Part shown: piece by piece, positions 18,001 to 24,647 of the stretch
How positions within the stretch are numbered: position 1 is the stretch's first letter
Layout of the letters: each line of letters starts with the position of its first letter
Notes under the pieces: model-generated
Told to the model about the DNA's origin: nothing
What the model saw: only the letters and a program-made list of their open reading frames with translations
The model's database searches: none
Assembly (NCBI GenBank): GCA_011389555.1
Contig: JAABUD010000134.1
Coordinates: forward strand, 1 to 44,475
DNA from: Desulfotignum sp.
Lineage (GTDB): Bacteria; Desulfobacterota; Desulfobacteria; Desulfobacterales; Desulfobacteraceae
Direction: 5' to 3'
Length of the DNA stretch: 44,475 nucleotides
Program-made: the position numbers and the translations under genes

Positions 18001-19293
18001 CGGGATCATGTCAGAACCATTGCATTCATTGTCCTGACATCCCCCGGGGACCCGAACGCATCCGGACCTGCCGACGTTGATATCTTGCATTTCAAATCCT
18101 GGCTGTGTACCCGACTGCCCGACTATATGTGTCCCTCAGCCATCGCCATAGTCAACGATCTCCCCCGGACCGTTTCAGGAAAAACCGATTACCAGGCCCT
18201 GACCGTGCAGGCCGACCGCGTTGTCCGGCCGTTGTTCGACCCGGATCCATTTTTGTCTGATACCGGGAAAGACCGCACATCGGTTTCTGTATTTGAATCC
18301 GACCCTGGAAAACGGCTGAAATCCATCTGGGAAACCATCCTCGATATGTCGCTCACCGACCCGGGCACCCATTTTTTCGATGCCGGCGGGTCTTCTCTCA
18401 CAGCCATCCGGTTGATCACTGCCATCGAGAAGGAATTCAAACTGTCACTGCCGGTTTTAGCGGTGTTTCGGCATCCGGTATTTTCAGACATGGCCGAATT
18501 GATCCAGGAAAAAAATGCCGACATACAATTGAGCAGCGTCGATCCCATCCAGTCTCAAGGCCATGGCTCCCCCGTGTTTTTTGTTGCCGGCACGGTCGAA
18601 AATATCCCGGCGTTCCGCAACCAGGACCTGGATGGACATCCGTTTTACCGGGTGACGATCTTTGCCCATCGAATGGAAAACAACCGCATCATCCCTCTGG
18701 ACATCTGGGAGATCGCCCGGCAGAATGTCCAGGAAATCATTCGTGTGCAGCCCACCGGGCCGTATATCATCATCGGATTCTGCCGGTATGCAATCGCTGC
18801 TTTTGAAATCGCCACCCAGTTGTCGCGTATGGGCAAACGTGTGGAAAAGCTGGTATTGATCGATGAATTCTGGCAGAAAAAAGGCATGTCTTCGTTTGTC
18901 GGACATCATATCCAGGGGATGCGCCGGTTCGGCATCCGGTACCTGTTGAAAAAAATCATTCCCAAGACCCGGGAAAAAATCAACCGGATTTCCCTGGAAC
19001 TGGATGCCCAGCGCCAGAAACTGTATACTGCCACAGGTCAGTCATTGCCGGAAAATCTGCAAATGCGTCTCATGGAGGACGCTTTCTGGAAAGCCTATGA
19101 AACCTATATCCCCATGCCGTATCACGGGGATGCCGTTATCCTGGATTCGTTGATGTGGGATGAAAAATTCGCCCCTCAGCTTCGCACCCATATTCACGGC
19201 AATATAGAACGAATCCCGGTCAACACCCGTCATCAGGCATGGTTTGAACCGGAACAGATCCGCACGGTAATCCAGAGTCTGAAACAAAAATAG
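12019..19293 (+). CDS. Two-module nonribosomal peptide synthetase, A-T-C-C-A-T-TE
   Basis: This 2424-residue megasynthase has these domains: adenylation 1 (about 15-530; HTSGSTGMPKG near 178), carrier 1 (LGGDS near 575), condensation 1 (HHIIFDG at 796), condensation 2 (HHCIADG at 1231), adenylation 2 (YTSGSTGLPKG near 1706), carrier 2 (GGSSLTA near 2125) and thioesterase (about 2170-2424). Aligned by eye to GrsA, the specificity residues of A1 read D-V-Y-Y-L-G-G-V-C-K and of A2 D-A-E-D-I-G-T-V-A-K. The acidic 239/278 pair in A2 would suit a basic residue such as Lys; A1 is unclear. Both C domains keep HHxxxDG. The TE nucleophile motif is GFCRYA (Cys 2255) in place of GxSxG, with a late His in NTRHQAW. 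No PPTase, MbtH or tailoring gene is adjacent. The product is probably a dipeptide or small derivative. Confidence 0.93.
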   Translation: MTGKLTATGSVTSSCLHPQFCAIAGQFPEQPAVVQGDRAISFQRLDRESDCLAMALQSGEDMSGNTVAIYMPPGIGFVIAALGILKTGAAYVPLDIHDPAERTRNMVHQIRPAQVITLPEQVDRLSPELEIPVKILKTGQVTHPEGSPAHGTGSIHKKGAISPLVRPCDPASTAYIIHTSGSTGMPKGIPITHQALVNLLAAFDQLMPIGPKDRCSLWSGLNFDVSVYEIWSALVSGATLFIPDDRVRFDAHAFFQWLIDHQITSTYIPPFMIADLARSPVFPESLKRMLTGVSAIPARLLHEIKQRHPDLCLINGYGPAEATVCATLYPVPDMVPETDIAPIGKPVPNLDIWVLDPDGRPVPPGEKGEICIAGIQVADRYVNDPGRSAQKFVPPPFSDRSVKKPGNRMYKTGDLGMWLPDGNLIFSGRADFQIKYKGIRIEPGEIEQVITAFPGISQAAVVLKKNIAGHDQLTAYVNADPDKTRLMRFLAEKLPRTLLPDVLISLPALPQTSRGKIDRGALMARDDPAPGSKTQDIDSSSPFLTDLQQQVLQIWEQVLQQKNLSLKAHFLLLGGDSIAGVKLVSRINQAFGTTLALDTLFSHPVLEDFADLLSQALPGGQMPDPQGSDRQGTDRPRTDLADPFAPPPSSGRVDKDCSPTLPLLADQYLIWVFEKLHPGTSVYHIPLVYGIRGHIDPALLEQAVMSVARQHRALNMVVYMAGDHPCQTVRNTEPDFIHQTLPGPLPEHTGSDLDPDIMEPLLKQITRPFDLEAGPLFRTALFTDDPGRAIVCFVFHHIIFDGWSAGLFIREINRVYACLAGRSSSDPVSTIPARTGIEFPEYVARQLETDEQNWEQARPFFESYLTNLPQAVQVEPADFAAATHPIHMDADSLKDIKSLAAAHHTTPFAILLLCFQLTLFVFNGQKDPVTGIAHAGRNDMDTEETIGFFMNTLVVRHHIRTDRSFSDLLARLKTTLNRLMQYQHIPFYRISRFCRKQGLNTPCFNTLFLMQTMDLPAMSIPGARCERLLIQPPDTHMDLTLELYEQENQLNGWFKYRTAAFSTQDLTTLSRQFSKIVSNGSKQPDIPLAEVLDTGRFTISPMQHAMLMETLRAPQGAGCYVEQVVFDMHREIDLDRFSDAWKRIIDCHSTLCLGFAWEGLDAPGQFFAPPPELTIEFNDWSRFAAFEKKEYLDMFLKADRRLGFSLDKPPLFRIALIKTGTRHYTCIWSFHHCIADGRSMGIILRDLFTAYQHPEARLKKSGSFKTYINWLAHLSDQSDRAFWTRQLKGFTSPMAFPFQRKEKNRPEPRRQQHAIPLTTGLHQICLSTDTTRKLKQACRKHQLTLNTFLMGTWAILLSHYTGRKDILFGATVSVRHFIPDSQEKTGLYINTLPVRIQIDPEQSLVDLVSDIRTNWAQVRRFQHMPLAKIQACSPLQGSQPLSEIYFSYDYQSLDEAMTPYKPAMACKDIALLERTPAGIFLTVQGTDDLHISIEYDQRKFASDTIEQILFHFQTCLNSAADTPEARLTDLPVLTRKEQDRIAETLNTRQRFTRPNSCIHHLFEIQASFNPTVTAVIDPRKQITYSQVNTSANQTAHFLLSRGAGPEKKVLVFMPRTADTISLLLGILKSGCCYIPVDVTCPEERLRHILTDAEPDFIATTANLWKKIPATHAVPIVMDRDQPALAQMPETNPETHVAPENAAYIIYTSGSTGLPKGVVIEHASLTSFTKAAADLYEIQPDDRILQFASISFDASVEEIFPALYSGASLVIKPRDMVQTPAEFFSYCAREQITVVDLPTAYWHMLTDSLETLEIPDRLRLVIIGGDAADPERVEMWHRNAPDFVRLVNTYGPTETTVAVTFADLDQDTGETGEVPIGRPFPTVNLCILNHFNQPSPFGVAGELHIGGPQTARGYLNRPALTKDRFVPVACAEQDTLFFKTRDRAILTPPGRILFKGRMDRQVKIRGFRVEPGEIEKTATLYPGVKECAVTVEKTARDHVRTIAFIVLTSPGDPNASGPADVDILHFKSWLCTRLPDYMCPSAIAIVNDLPRTVSGKTDYQALTVQADRVVRPLFDPDPFLSDTGKDRTSVSVFESDPGKRLKSIWETILDMSLTDPGTHFFDAGGSSLTAIRLITAIEKEFKLSLPVLAVFRHPVFSDMAELIQEKNADIQLSSVDPIQSQGHGSPVFFVAGTVENIPAFRNQDLDGHPFYRVTIFAHRMENNRIIPLDIWEIARQNVQEIIRVQPTGPYIIIGFCRYAIAAFEIATQLSRMGKRVEKLVLIDEFWQKKGMSSFVGHHIQGMRRFGIRYLLKKIIPKTREKINRISLELDAQRQKLYTATGQSLPENLQMRLMEDAFWKAYETYIPMPYHGDAVILDSLMWDEKFAPQLRTHIHGNIERIPVNTRHQAWFEPEQIRTVIQSLKQK

Positions 19294-19373
19294 CGTGTTT
19301 TCAGCTTGATTTCTTGCGGGCCCCTTGATAAATTCAAGTGTTGATTTACCAAGGCAAACGGCAAAAGGCGGTT

Positions 19374-20543
19374 ATGTACAAATCATTTTACGGACTTGCG
19401 ACCAGTCCATTCCAGATCAGTACCGACCCCACATTTCTCTGGCTGGGAGAAAAACACCGGGAAGCCATTGCCATGCTCAAATACGGAATCCAGGTGGACG
19501 ATCATACCGGCATGGTACTGCTGACCGGAGATACCGGTACCGGAAAAACCACCCTGATCAACGCATTGTTCAAATCTCTGGATCGAAGCGTGATCCGGGC
19601 TGCCATCAAAAATCCCAGCCTGGACGGCATTGACTTTTTCAATTATATTGCCGCATCGTTCGGCAATGACACCCAATTCTCCGCCAAGAGCCGATTTTTC
19701 ATTGCGTTTGAACAATTTTTGAAAAATGCGGCAGACAAACAAAAAAAAGTGCTGCTGGTCATCGATGAAGCCCAGGTGCTCACCGATCGGCTGCTCAATG
19801 AAATCCGGCTTCTCGCCAATTTTGAGCAGGACGGCCGGAGCCTGATTCATATCTTTCTGGTGGGGCAGCAGGAAGTAAGAGAAAAGCTGACCCGGCCGGC
19901 AAACAAGGCACTGGCCCAGCGGATCTCGTTGAATTACCATATCGAGCCGCTGGTACAAGAAGAAACAAAAGAATACATTCAATACCGGCTTCAGGTGGCC
20001 GGCACCTCCTCTCCTCTTTTTTCTTCGGAAGCGATTCGCCTGGTGCACCGGTATTCCCGGGGACTGCCCCGGCAGATCAATATCCTTTGTGACCATGCCC
20101 TGCTCACCGGTTATGTCAAAAACCTCAAACAGATCTCCGGGGAAGTGATCCATGAATGTGCCCGGGAATTGTCCATTTCACGGTTTCCGGAACCGCACCC
20201 GACCCCGAATGTCCCCCGCGCTCCCGCATCCGGCCAATCGCCGGATCCTGCACCGCCTTCCGACCCTGCACCGGCTTTCGACCCTGCACCGCCGCCCGAT
20301 CCTGCATCCGGTCCTGCATCCGGTCCTGCACCGACACCCGGTCCCGCACCGGCATCCGACGCGGTGCCGCCGTCCGACCCGGTCCAGGCGGCATCCCGGT
20401 CCCTTCCAGACAAAGACACCCGGACCCATCTGACGGAAGATCCCTTTCCGGAACCGGCAAAATCATTCAGCCGGCGTTATCTGATCCTCATAGCACTGGC
20501 CGTCTTTCTGTGTGTGGCCGCCGCCGGTCTGTTTTTCCTTTAA
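19374..20543 (+). CDS. ExeA/GspA-like AAA ATPase with Pro-rich linker and C-terminal TM helix
   Basis: This 389-residue protein begins MYKSFYGLATSPFQISTDPTFLWL, the typical opening of ExeA-family ATPases. It has Walker A (TGDTGTGKTT near residue 48) and Walker B (LLVIDEAQ near 127). Residues about 275-340 are a low-complexity Pro/Asp/Ala/Ser linker, followed by a single C-terminal membrane helix (YLILIALAVFLCVAAAGLFFL). Family members help assemble secretin complexes or work with exopolysaccharide systems, but none is nearby, so the partner is unknown. The ATG at 19374 was chosen because family similarity begins exactly there and AAGGCGG precedes it. Confidence 0.8.
   Translation: MYKSFYGLATSPFQISTDPTFLWLGEKHREAIAMLKYGIQVDDHTGMVLLTGDTGTGKTTLINALFKSLDRSVIRAAIKNPSLDGIDFFNYIAASFGNDTQFSAKSRFFIAFEQFLKNAADKQKKVLLVIDEAQVLTDRLLNEIRLLANFEQDGRSLIHIFLVGQQEVREKLTRPANKALAQRISLNYHIEPLVQEETKEYIQYRLQVAGTSSPLFSSEAIRLVHRYSRGLPRQINILCDHALLTGYVKNLKQISGEVIHECARELSISRFPEPHPTPNVPRAPASGQSPDPAPPSDPAPAFDPAPPPDPASGPASGPAPTPGPAPASDAVPPSDPVQAASRSLPDKDTRTHLTEDPFPEPAKSFSRRYLILIALAVFLCVAAAGLFFL
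20245..20395 (+). repeat. Degenerate DNA repeat encoding a Pro-Asp-Pro-Ala linker
   Basis: Units such as GATCCTGCACCGCC and CCGGTCCTGCATCCG recur in phase and encode PDPAPPSDPAPAFDPAPP-type sequence. It links the ATPase domain to the membrane anchor of the ExeA-like protein. Such repeats can vary in copy number between strains. Confidence 0.7.
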
Positions 20544-20628
20544 GCGCTTGCATCAAGATCCTTGACAATGCTATGATATCGGGTGTTGTACAAATATATA
20601 AGACACTTTCAACTGGAGATATGGCATC

Positions 20629-20820
20629 ATGTGTGAATCCAATGTATATCTAAAAGAAAACGGCGCTGAAACACTGATCATGGAAAATGTGGCCGCCATC
20701 ACCCCGGCCGGGGAAAACCGGTTCATTCTTCGAGGTCTTCTGGGTGAACAGCAGGAGATCGCCGGGATCATCGAAGACATCAACCTGATGGGGCATAAAA
20801 TCACCCTCAAACCGGCCTGA
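20629..20820 (+). CDS. cooT: CooT-family small nickel-binding protein
   Basis: This 63-residue protein begins MCESNVYLKENG, the hallmark of the CooT family, in which Cys2 of a dimer binds Ni(II). The rest is a small beta fold rich in turns (ENVAAITPAGENRFILRGLLGE). CooT was described with CO dehydrogenase maturation in Rhodospirillum, but homologues are common in anaerobes without cooS next to them, as here. The stop overlaps the start of the M23-like gene (TGATG), so the pair is translationally coupled. Confidence 0.8.
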   Translation: MCESNVYLKENGAETLIMENVAAITPAGENRFILRGLLGEQQEIAGIIEDINLMGHKITLKPA

Positions 20821-21371
20821 TGTCTGATTTCACACAATATCTGGCGGCACTGGCATCGGCCAACCGCCTGGGGCATGACATTGAATGGGTGTTTTATCCG
20901 GGAATGCTGCCGGAAAGCCGGCTCAAATGGTGGGGGGACTTTACAACCCGCCCTGCGGCCCACGAAGGCATCGATATCTGTTTTTACCGGACAAGAACCG
21001 GACAGATCCGGCATCTCCCCCCGGGTGCTCCGGTTCCGGCCTGGTCATCGGGAACCGTACTCAATATCTGCGATGATTTTCTGGGCAACACCCTGGTGGT
21101 GGCACCGGAATCTGTTGCATCCGGAGGCACCCGGGTTTTGGAAGTATACTCCCACCTGTCTGTCTGTGAAACGATCAGACCCGGCTCGGGTCTGCAAACC
21201 GGACAGATCATTGCCCGGATCGCCGATACCCATGCCATCGGGTCCGTGCTGTCACCCCACCTTCATCTGTCGTGTATCGAGGTGCCGGCCCACATTCCCT
21301 CAGACGCGCTGAACTGGTCTCTTTTCCCCCGGCGGGAAAAAGTCAATGTCATGAATCCGGTTTTTATGTAA
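20820..21371 (+). CDS. M23/LytM-like metallopeptidase domain protein
   Basis: This 183-residue protein carries LytM-like zinc-site elements: AAHEGID (His and Asp ligands) near residue 44, YSHLS near 107 and SPHLHLS (HxH) near 144. M23 enzymes cleave peptide cross-links in peptidoglycan, but this protein has no obvious signal peptide, so export and substrate are unclear. It is coupled to the cooT-like gene upstream. An activator or degenerate role is possible. Confidence 0.65.
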   Translation: MSDFTQYLAALASANRLGHDIEWVFYPGMLPESRLKWWGDFTTRPAAHEGIDICFYRTRTGQIRHLPPGAPVPAWSSGTVLNICDDFLGNTLVVAPESVASGGTRVLEVYSHLSVCETIRPGSGLQTGQIIARIADTHAIGSVLSPHLHLSCIEVPAHIPSDALNWSLFPRREKVNVMNPVFM

Positions 21372-21478
21372 TGCCGTTTTTTTTCAGAACCAAAAGAAAA
21401 TTTGAAAAAAAAAGCAAATTGAACTATGATCCCCTCAAATTGAATTTTTACTATTGAACCCTCTTTTGGAGACAATCA

Positions 21479-21958
21479 ATGAAAACCATCAAATTATTGA
21501 TTCTGCTGATCATCCTCGGGCTGGCCGGACTTTTGATTTATCAGAACCTCGCTTATTTCACCTCGAAAGAAATGTTGACCCTGAATTTGAAATTCACCGG
21601 CTGGACGGCACCTGAACTGCCCAACTGGGCGTTCTGGGGAATCTGCCTGGGGCTGGGCCTGTTGATCACAGGGATCAAGGGGCTGGCCACTGCATTCGGC
21701 CTGGGCAGAGAAATCAAGAAAAAAGACAGGCAGATCTCGGAACTGACCGCCTTGAACACCGACCTGCAGGCCCGTCTGGATGTATTTCTTCATGATCCAT
21801 ATATCAAAAAAGGGCTGTCCGACACCCGGGAACCGGAACCAGATGTTTCCGCACAAAAAGCAGAGGACGTACAAAAAGCCGATGACGTACAAGAGGTACA
21901 AGAGGCACATGACAAATCAAACGGCCAGGGCCCGGACAACTCAACTTCCAAGGAATAA
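21479..21958 (+). CDS. LapA-domain-like membrane protein with coiled coil
   Basis: This 159-residue protein has two membrane helices (about residues 4-24 and 52-74) followed by a coiled-coil stretch (GREIKKKDRQISELTALNTDLQARL), the layout of LapA/YciS proteins involved in lipopolysaccharide assembly. The hydrophilic tail contains short repeats around DVQ (AEDVQKADDVQEVQEA) encoded by repeated GACGTACAA-like units. GGAGACAATCA precedes the ATG. Family assignment rests on topology and is moderate. Confidence 0.6.
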   Translation: MKTIKLLILLIILGLAGLLIYQNLAYFTSKEMLTLNLKFTGWTAPELPNWAFWGICLGLGLLITGIKGLATAFGLGREIKKKDRQISELTALNTDLQARLDVFLHDPYIKKGLSDTREPEPDVSAQKAEDVQKADDVQEVQEAHDKSNGQGPDNSTSKE

Positions 21959-21977
21959 TACATTTTAGCGCCCATCC

Positions 21978-24644
21978 ATGAGCGAGCCCAGACAAACCCC
22001 CATGATGGCCCAGTATCTGGCCATCAAGGAGCAATACAAGGATGCCATTCTTTTTTACCGGATGGGAGATTTCTATGAAATGTTCCATGAAGATGCCAAA
22101 AAAGCCGCCGCCATCCTTGAAATCGCACTGACATCCAGAAACAAAAACGAGGATGCCCCGGTTCCCATGTGCGGGGTTCCCTATCGGGCCGCTGACACCT
22201 ATATTGCCAGGCTCATCGAGAATGGATGCAAAGTGGCGGTCTGTGACCAGGTGGAAGACGCGGCCGCAGCCAAAGGACTGGTGAAACGGGAGGTGGTCCG
22301 GGTCGTCACGCCGGGTATGATCCTCAACGAAACACTGCTGGATCAGACCACCCACAATTTTCTGATCGCTTTTTCCATGATCCGGGACCGGGCCGCCCTG
22401 GCCTGCCTGGATATTTCCACCGGGACCTTCACCACCTGTGAAGTTTTCAAAAAAGGAAGCGGCATTCCGAATGCCCTCATCGATGAAGCCCTGAAACTGG
22501 ATCCCCGGGAAATCCTGATGCCCGAGCACGTTGAAAAAGATCCGGTGTTTCGTTCTGTTCGTCAGGCACTCACCGGCCGCCAGATCTCATACCTGCCCTC
22601 GTCCATTTTCCGGGAATCGGATGCCAGGGAGCGTCTGACCCGGAAATTCAACACCATCACGCTCAACGGGTTCGGCATCGACCAGATGCCGGCGGCCATC
22701 AGTGCCGCCGGGGCCGTGACCGCGTATGTCCAGGACACCCAGATGCAGGACACCACCCATATTTTTCAAATCTGTCCCTATGATCTGGAAAATTTTTTGA
22801 AACTGGATGAGCGGACATGCCGGAACCTGGAACTGCTGGCCAACCTCCAGACCCGGGATAAAAAAGGATCGCTCATTTCAATTTTGGACAAGACCGCCAC
22901 GGCCATGGGCAGCCGCAAGATCAAAACCTGGCTGCGTCATCCCCTGGTGAACCGGGAGGAAATTGAACTGCGGTGTGAAGCGATCCAGCGGTTGATGGAT
23001 GCCCCCCATCTCCACAAGACACTGATCACCCTTCTCAAATCCGTGTTTGATCTGGAACGTCTGGGCAGCCGGGTGTCCATGGGTCAGGGCAATGCCAGGG
23101 ACCTGCTGGCATTGAAAAACTCGCTGCTCTGTCTGCCGGAATTGTTCACCACCCTGAACCGCCTGGACCATCCACTGCTCAACGGCAGCCGGGTCCATGA
23201 CCTGGCACCGGCACTGGCCCGGCTGGGCCGTCTGGCCGAGCTTATCGACTCGGCCATCCGGGAGGACGCGCCCCATGTCCTCAATGAAGGGGGCCTGATC
23301 AACGATGGCTACAGCCCGGAACTCGACGATCTGGTATCCATTTCCAGAGATGGAAAATCCTGGATTGCCAAAACCCAGGCTGAAGAAAAGGAAAAGACCG
23401 GGCTGTCTTCCTTGAAAATCAAATACAACAAGGTATTCGGGTATTTTATCGAAGTGTCCAAAACACAGGCCCCCCAGGTACCGGACCATTATATTCGAAA
23501 ACAGACCCTGGTGAATGCGGAACGGTTTATCACCGATGAAATGAAAGAAGTGGAATCCCGCATCCTGTCCGCCCAGGACAGACGCAACGCCCTGGAATAC
23601 GACCTGTTCGCTTCTGTGCGCGACCAGGTGGTGGACGATGCCGTGACCATTTTACAAATGGCGGATTTCATTGCCACGGTGGATGTGCTCCAGGGGCTGG
23701 CCCGGACCGCATCGGAAAATGGATATACCCGCCCGGAAATCAATGATCAGGGCCGCATCACCATTACCGACGGCCGCCACCCCGTGGTGGAAAAACTGAT
23801 CATCGGAGAACGGTATGTGCCCAACTCCATTGAGATGGACAATGAACAAAACCAGATCCTGCTGATCACCGGCCCGAACATGGCCGGAAAATCCACGGTG
23901 CTCCGGCAGGTGGCCCTTACCGTGATCATGGCCCAGATGGGCGGATTCGTTCCGGCGCAAAACGCGTCCCTGTGCCTGGTGGACCGGATTTTCACCCGGG
24001 TGGGCGCCCTGGACAATTTAAGTTCCGGCCAGTCCACATTCATGGTGGAAATGGAGGAAACCGCCAACATCGTGAACAATGCCACGCCCCGGTCCCTGGT
24101 GATTCTGGATGAAATCGGCCGGGGAACGTCCACGTATGACGGCATGAGCATTGCCTGGGCCGTGGCCCGGTATCTTCATGATCTGGCCGGGAAAGGCGTC
24201 AAAACCCTGTTTGCCACCCATTATCACGAACTGATCCGGCTGGGGGACACCCATCCCCGGATACAGAACTTTCATATCGCGGTCAAAGAATTCAACGACC
24301 ATATCGTTTTTTTGCGGCACCTGGTAAACGGAGGGACCAACAAAAGCTACGGCATCCAGGTGGCCCGCCTGGCCGGGGTCCCCCAAAAGATTATCGAGGA
24401 TGCCAAACAGATCATGACCGCGATTGAACAAACCGAGGGCGGTCAGATACCGGTGGAACCGATCTTTCAAAAACCGGCCTCCGGAAAACGAAGAAAAAAA
24501 AAACGTGCCGATGGACAGATGGAACTGTTCAGCACCGGGGAAACAAAATTGCTGGATATGCTCAAACAGGTGAATATTTCTGAAATGACCCCGCTGGAGA
24601 GCCTGAATTTTTTGCATGAAATGAAAAAAAAGGCAGGTGTCTGA
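21978..24644 (+). CDS. mutS: DNA mismatch repair protein MutS
   Basis: This 888-residue mismatch-recognition ATPase is full length. The mismatch-binding FYRMGDFYEMF (Phe-x-Glu motif) is near residue 31. Walker A (TGPNMAGKSTVLRQ) is near 633, DEIGRGTSTYDG (Walker B) near 712, and FATHYHEL near 745. The C-terminal end includes the dimerisation helices. It runs straight into the amidase gene with a 3-bp gap. The ribosome site is weak; AAGGA lies 26 bp upstream, and an alternative Met is at residue 9. Confidence 0.97.
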   Translation: MSEPRQTPMMAQYLAIKEQYKDAILFYRMGDFYEMFHEDAKKAAAILEIALTSRNKNEDAPVPMCGVPYRAADTYIARLIENGCKVAVCDQVEDAAAAKGLVKREVVRVVTPGMILNETLLDQTTHNFLIAFSMIRDRAALACLDISTGTFTTCEVFKKGSGIPNALIDEALKLDPREILMPEHVEKDPVFRSVRQALTGRQISYLPSSIFRESDARERLTRKFNTITLNGFGIDQMPAAISAAGAVTAYVQDTQMQDTTHIFQICPYDLENFLKLDERTCRNLELLANLQTRDKKGSLISILDKTATAMGSRKIKTWLRHPLVNREEIELRCEAIQRLMDAPHLHKTLITLLKSVFDLERLGSRVSMGQGNARDLLALKNSLLCLPELFTTLNRLDHPLLNGSRVHDLAPALARLGRLAELIDSAIREDAPHVLNEGGLINDGYSPELDDLVSISRDGKSWIAKTQAEEKEKTGLSSLKIKYNKVFGYFIEVSKTQAPQVPDHYIRKQTLVNAERFITDEMKEVESRILSAQDRRNALEYDLFASVRDQVVDDAVTILQMADFIATVDVLQGLARTASENGYTRPEINDQGRITITDGRHPVVEKLIIGERYVPNSIEMDNEQNQILLITGPNMAGKSTVLRQVALTVIMAQMGGFVPAQNASLCLVDRIFTRVGALDNLSSGQSTFMVEMEETANIVNNATPRSLVILDEIGRGTSTYDGMSIAWAVARYLHDLAGKGVKTLFATHYHELIRLGDTHPRIQNFHIAVKEFNDHIVFLRHLVNGGTNKSYGIQVARLAGVPQKIIEDAKQIMTAIEQTEGGQIPVEPIFQKPASGKRRKKKRADGQMELFSTGETKLLDMLKQVNISEMTPLESLNFLHEMKKKAGV

Positions 24645-24647
24645 CCC

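Noticed and set aside
16570-18090. Long minus-strand frame inside the NRPS
   Set aside because: It overlaps the well-supported second adenylation domain and is a reading-frame shadow.
12019-19293. Mobile element or recently acquired island around the NRPS
   Set aside because: No integrase, transposase, tRNA or flanking repeats were seen, and base composition looks like that of neighbouring genes by eye.
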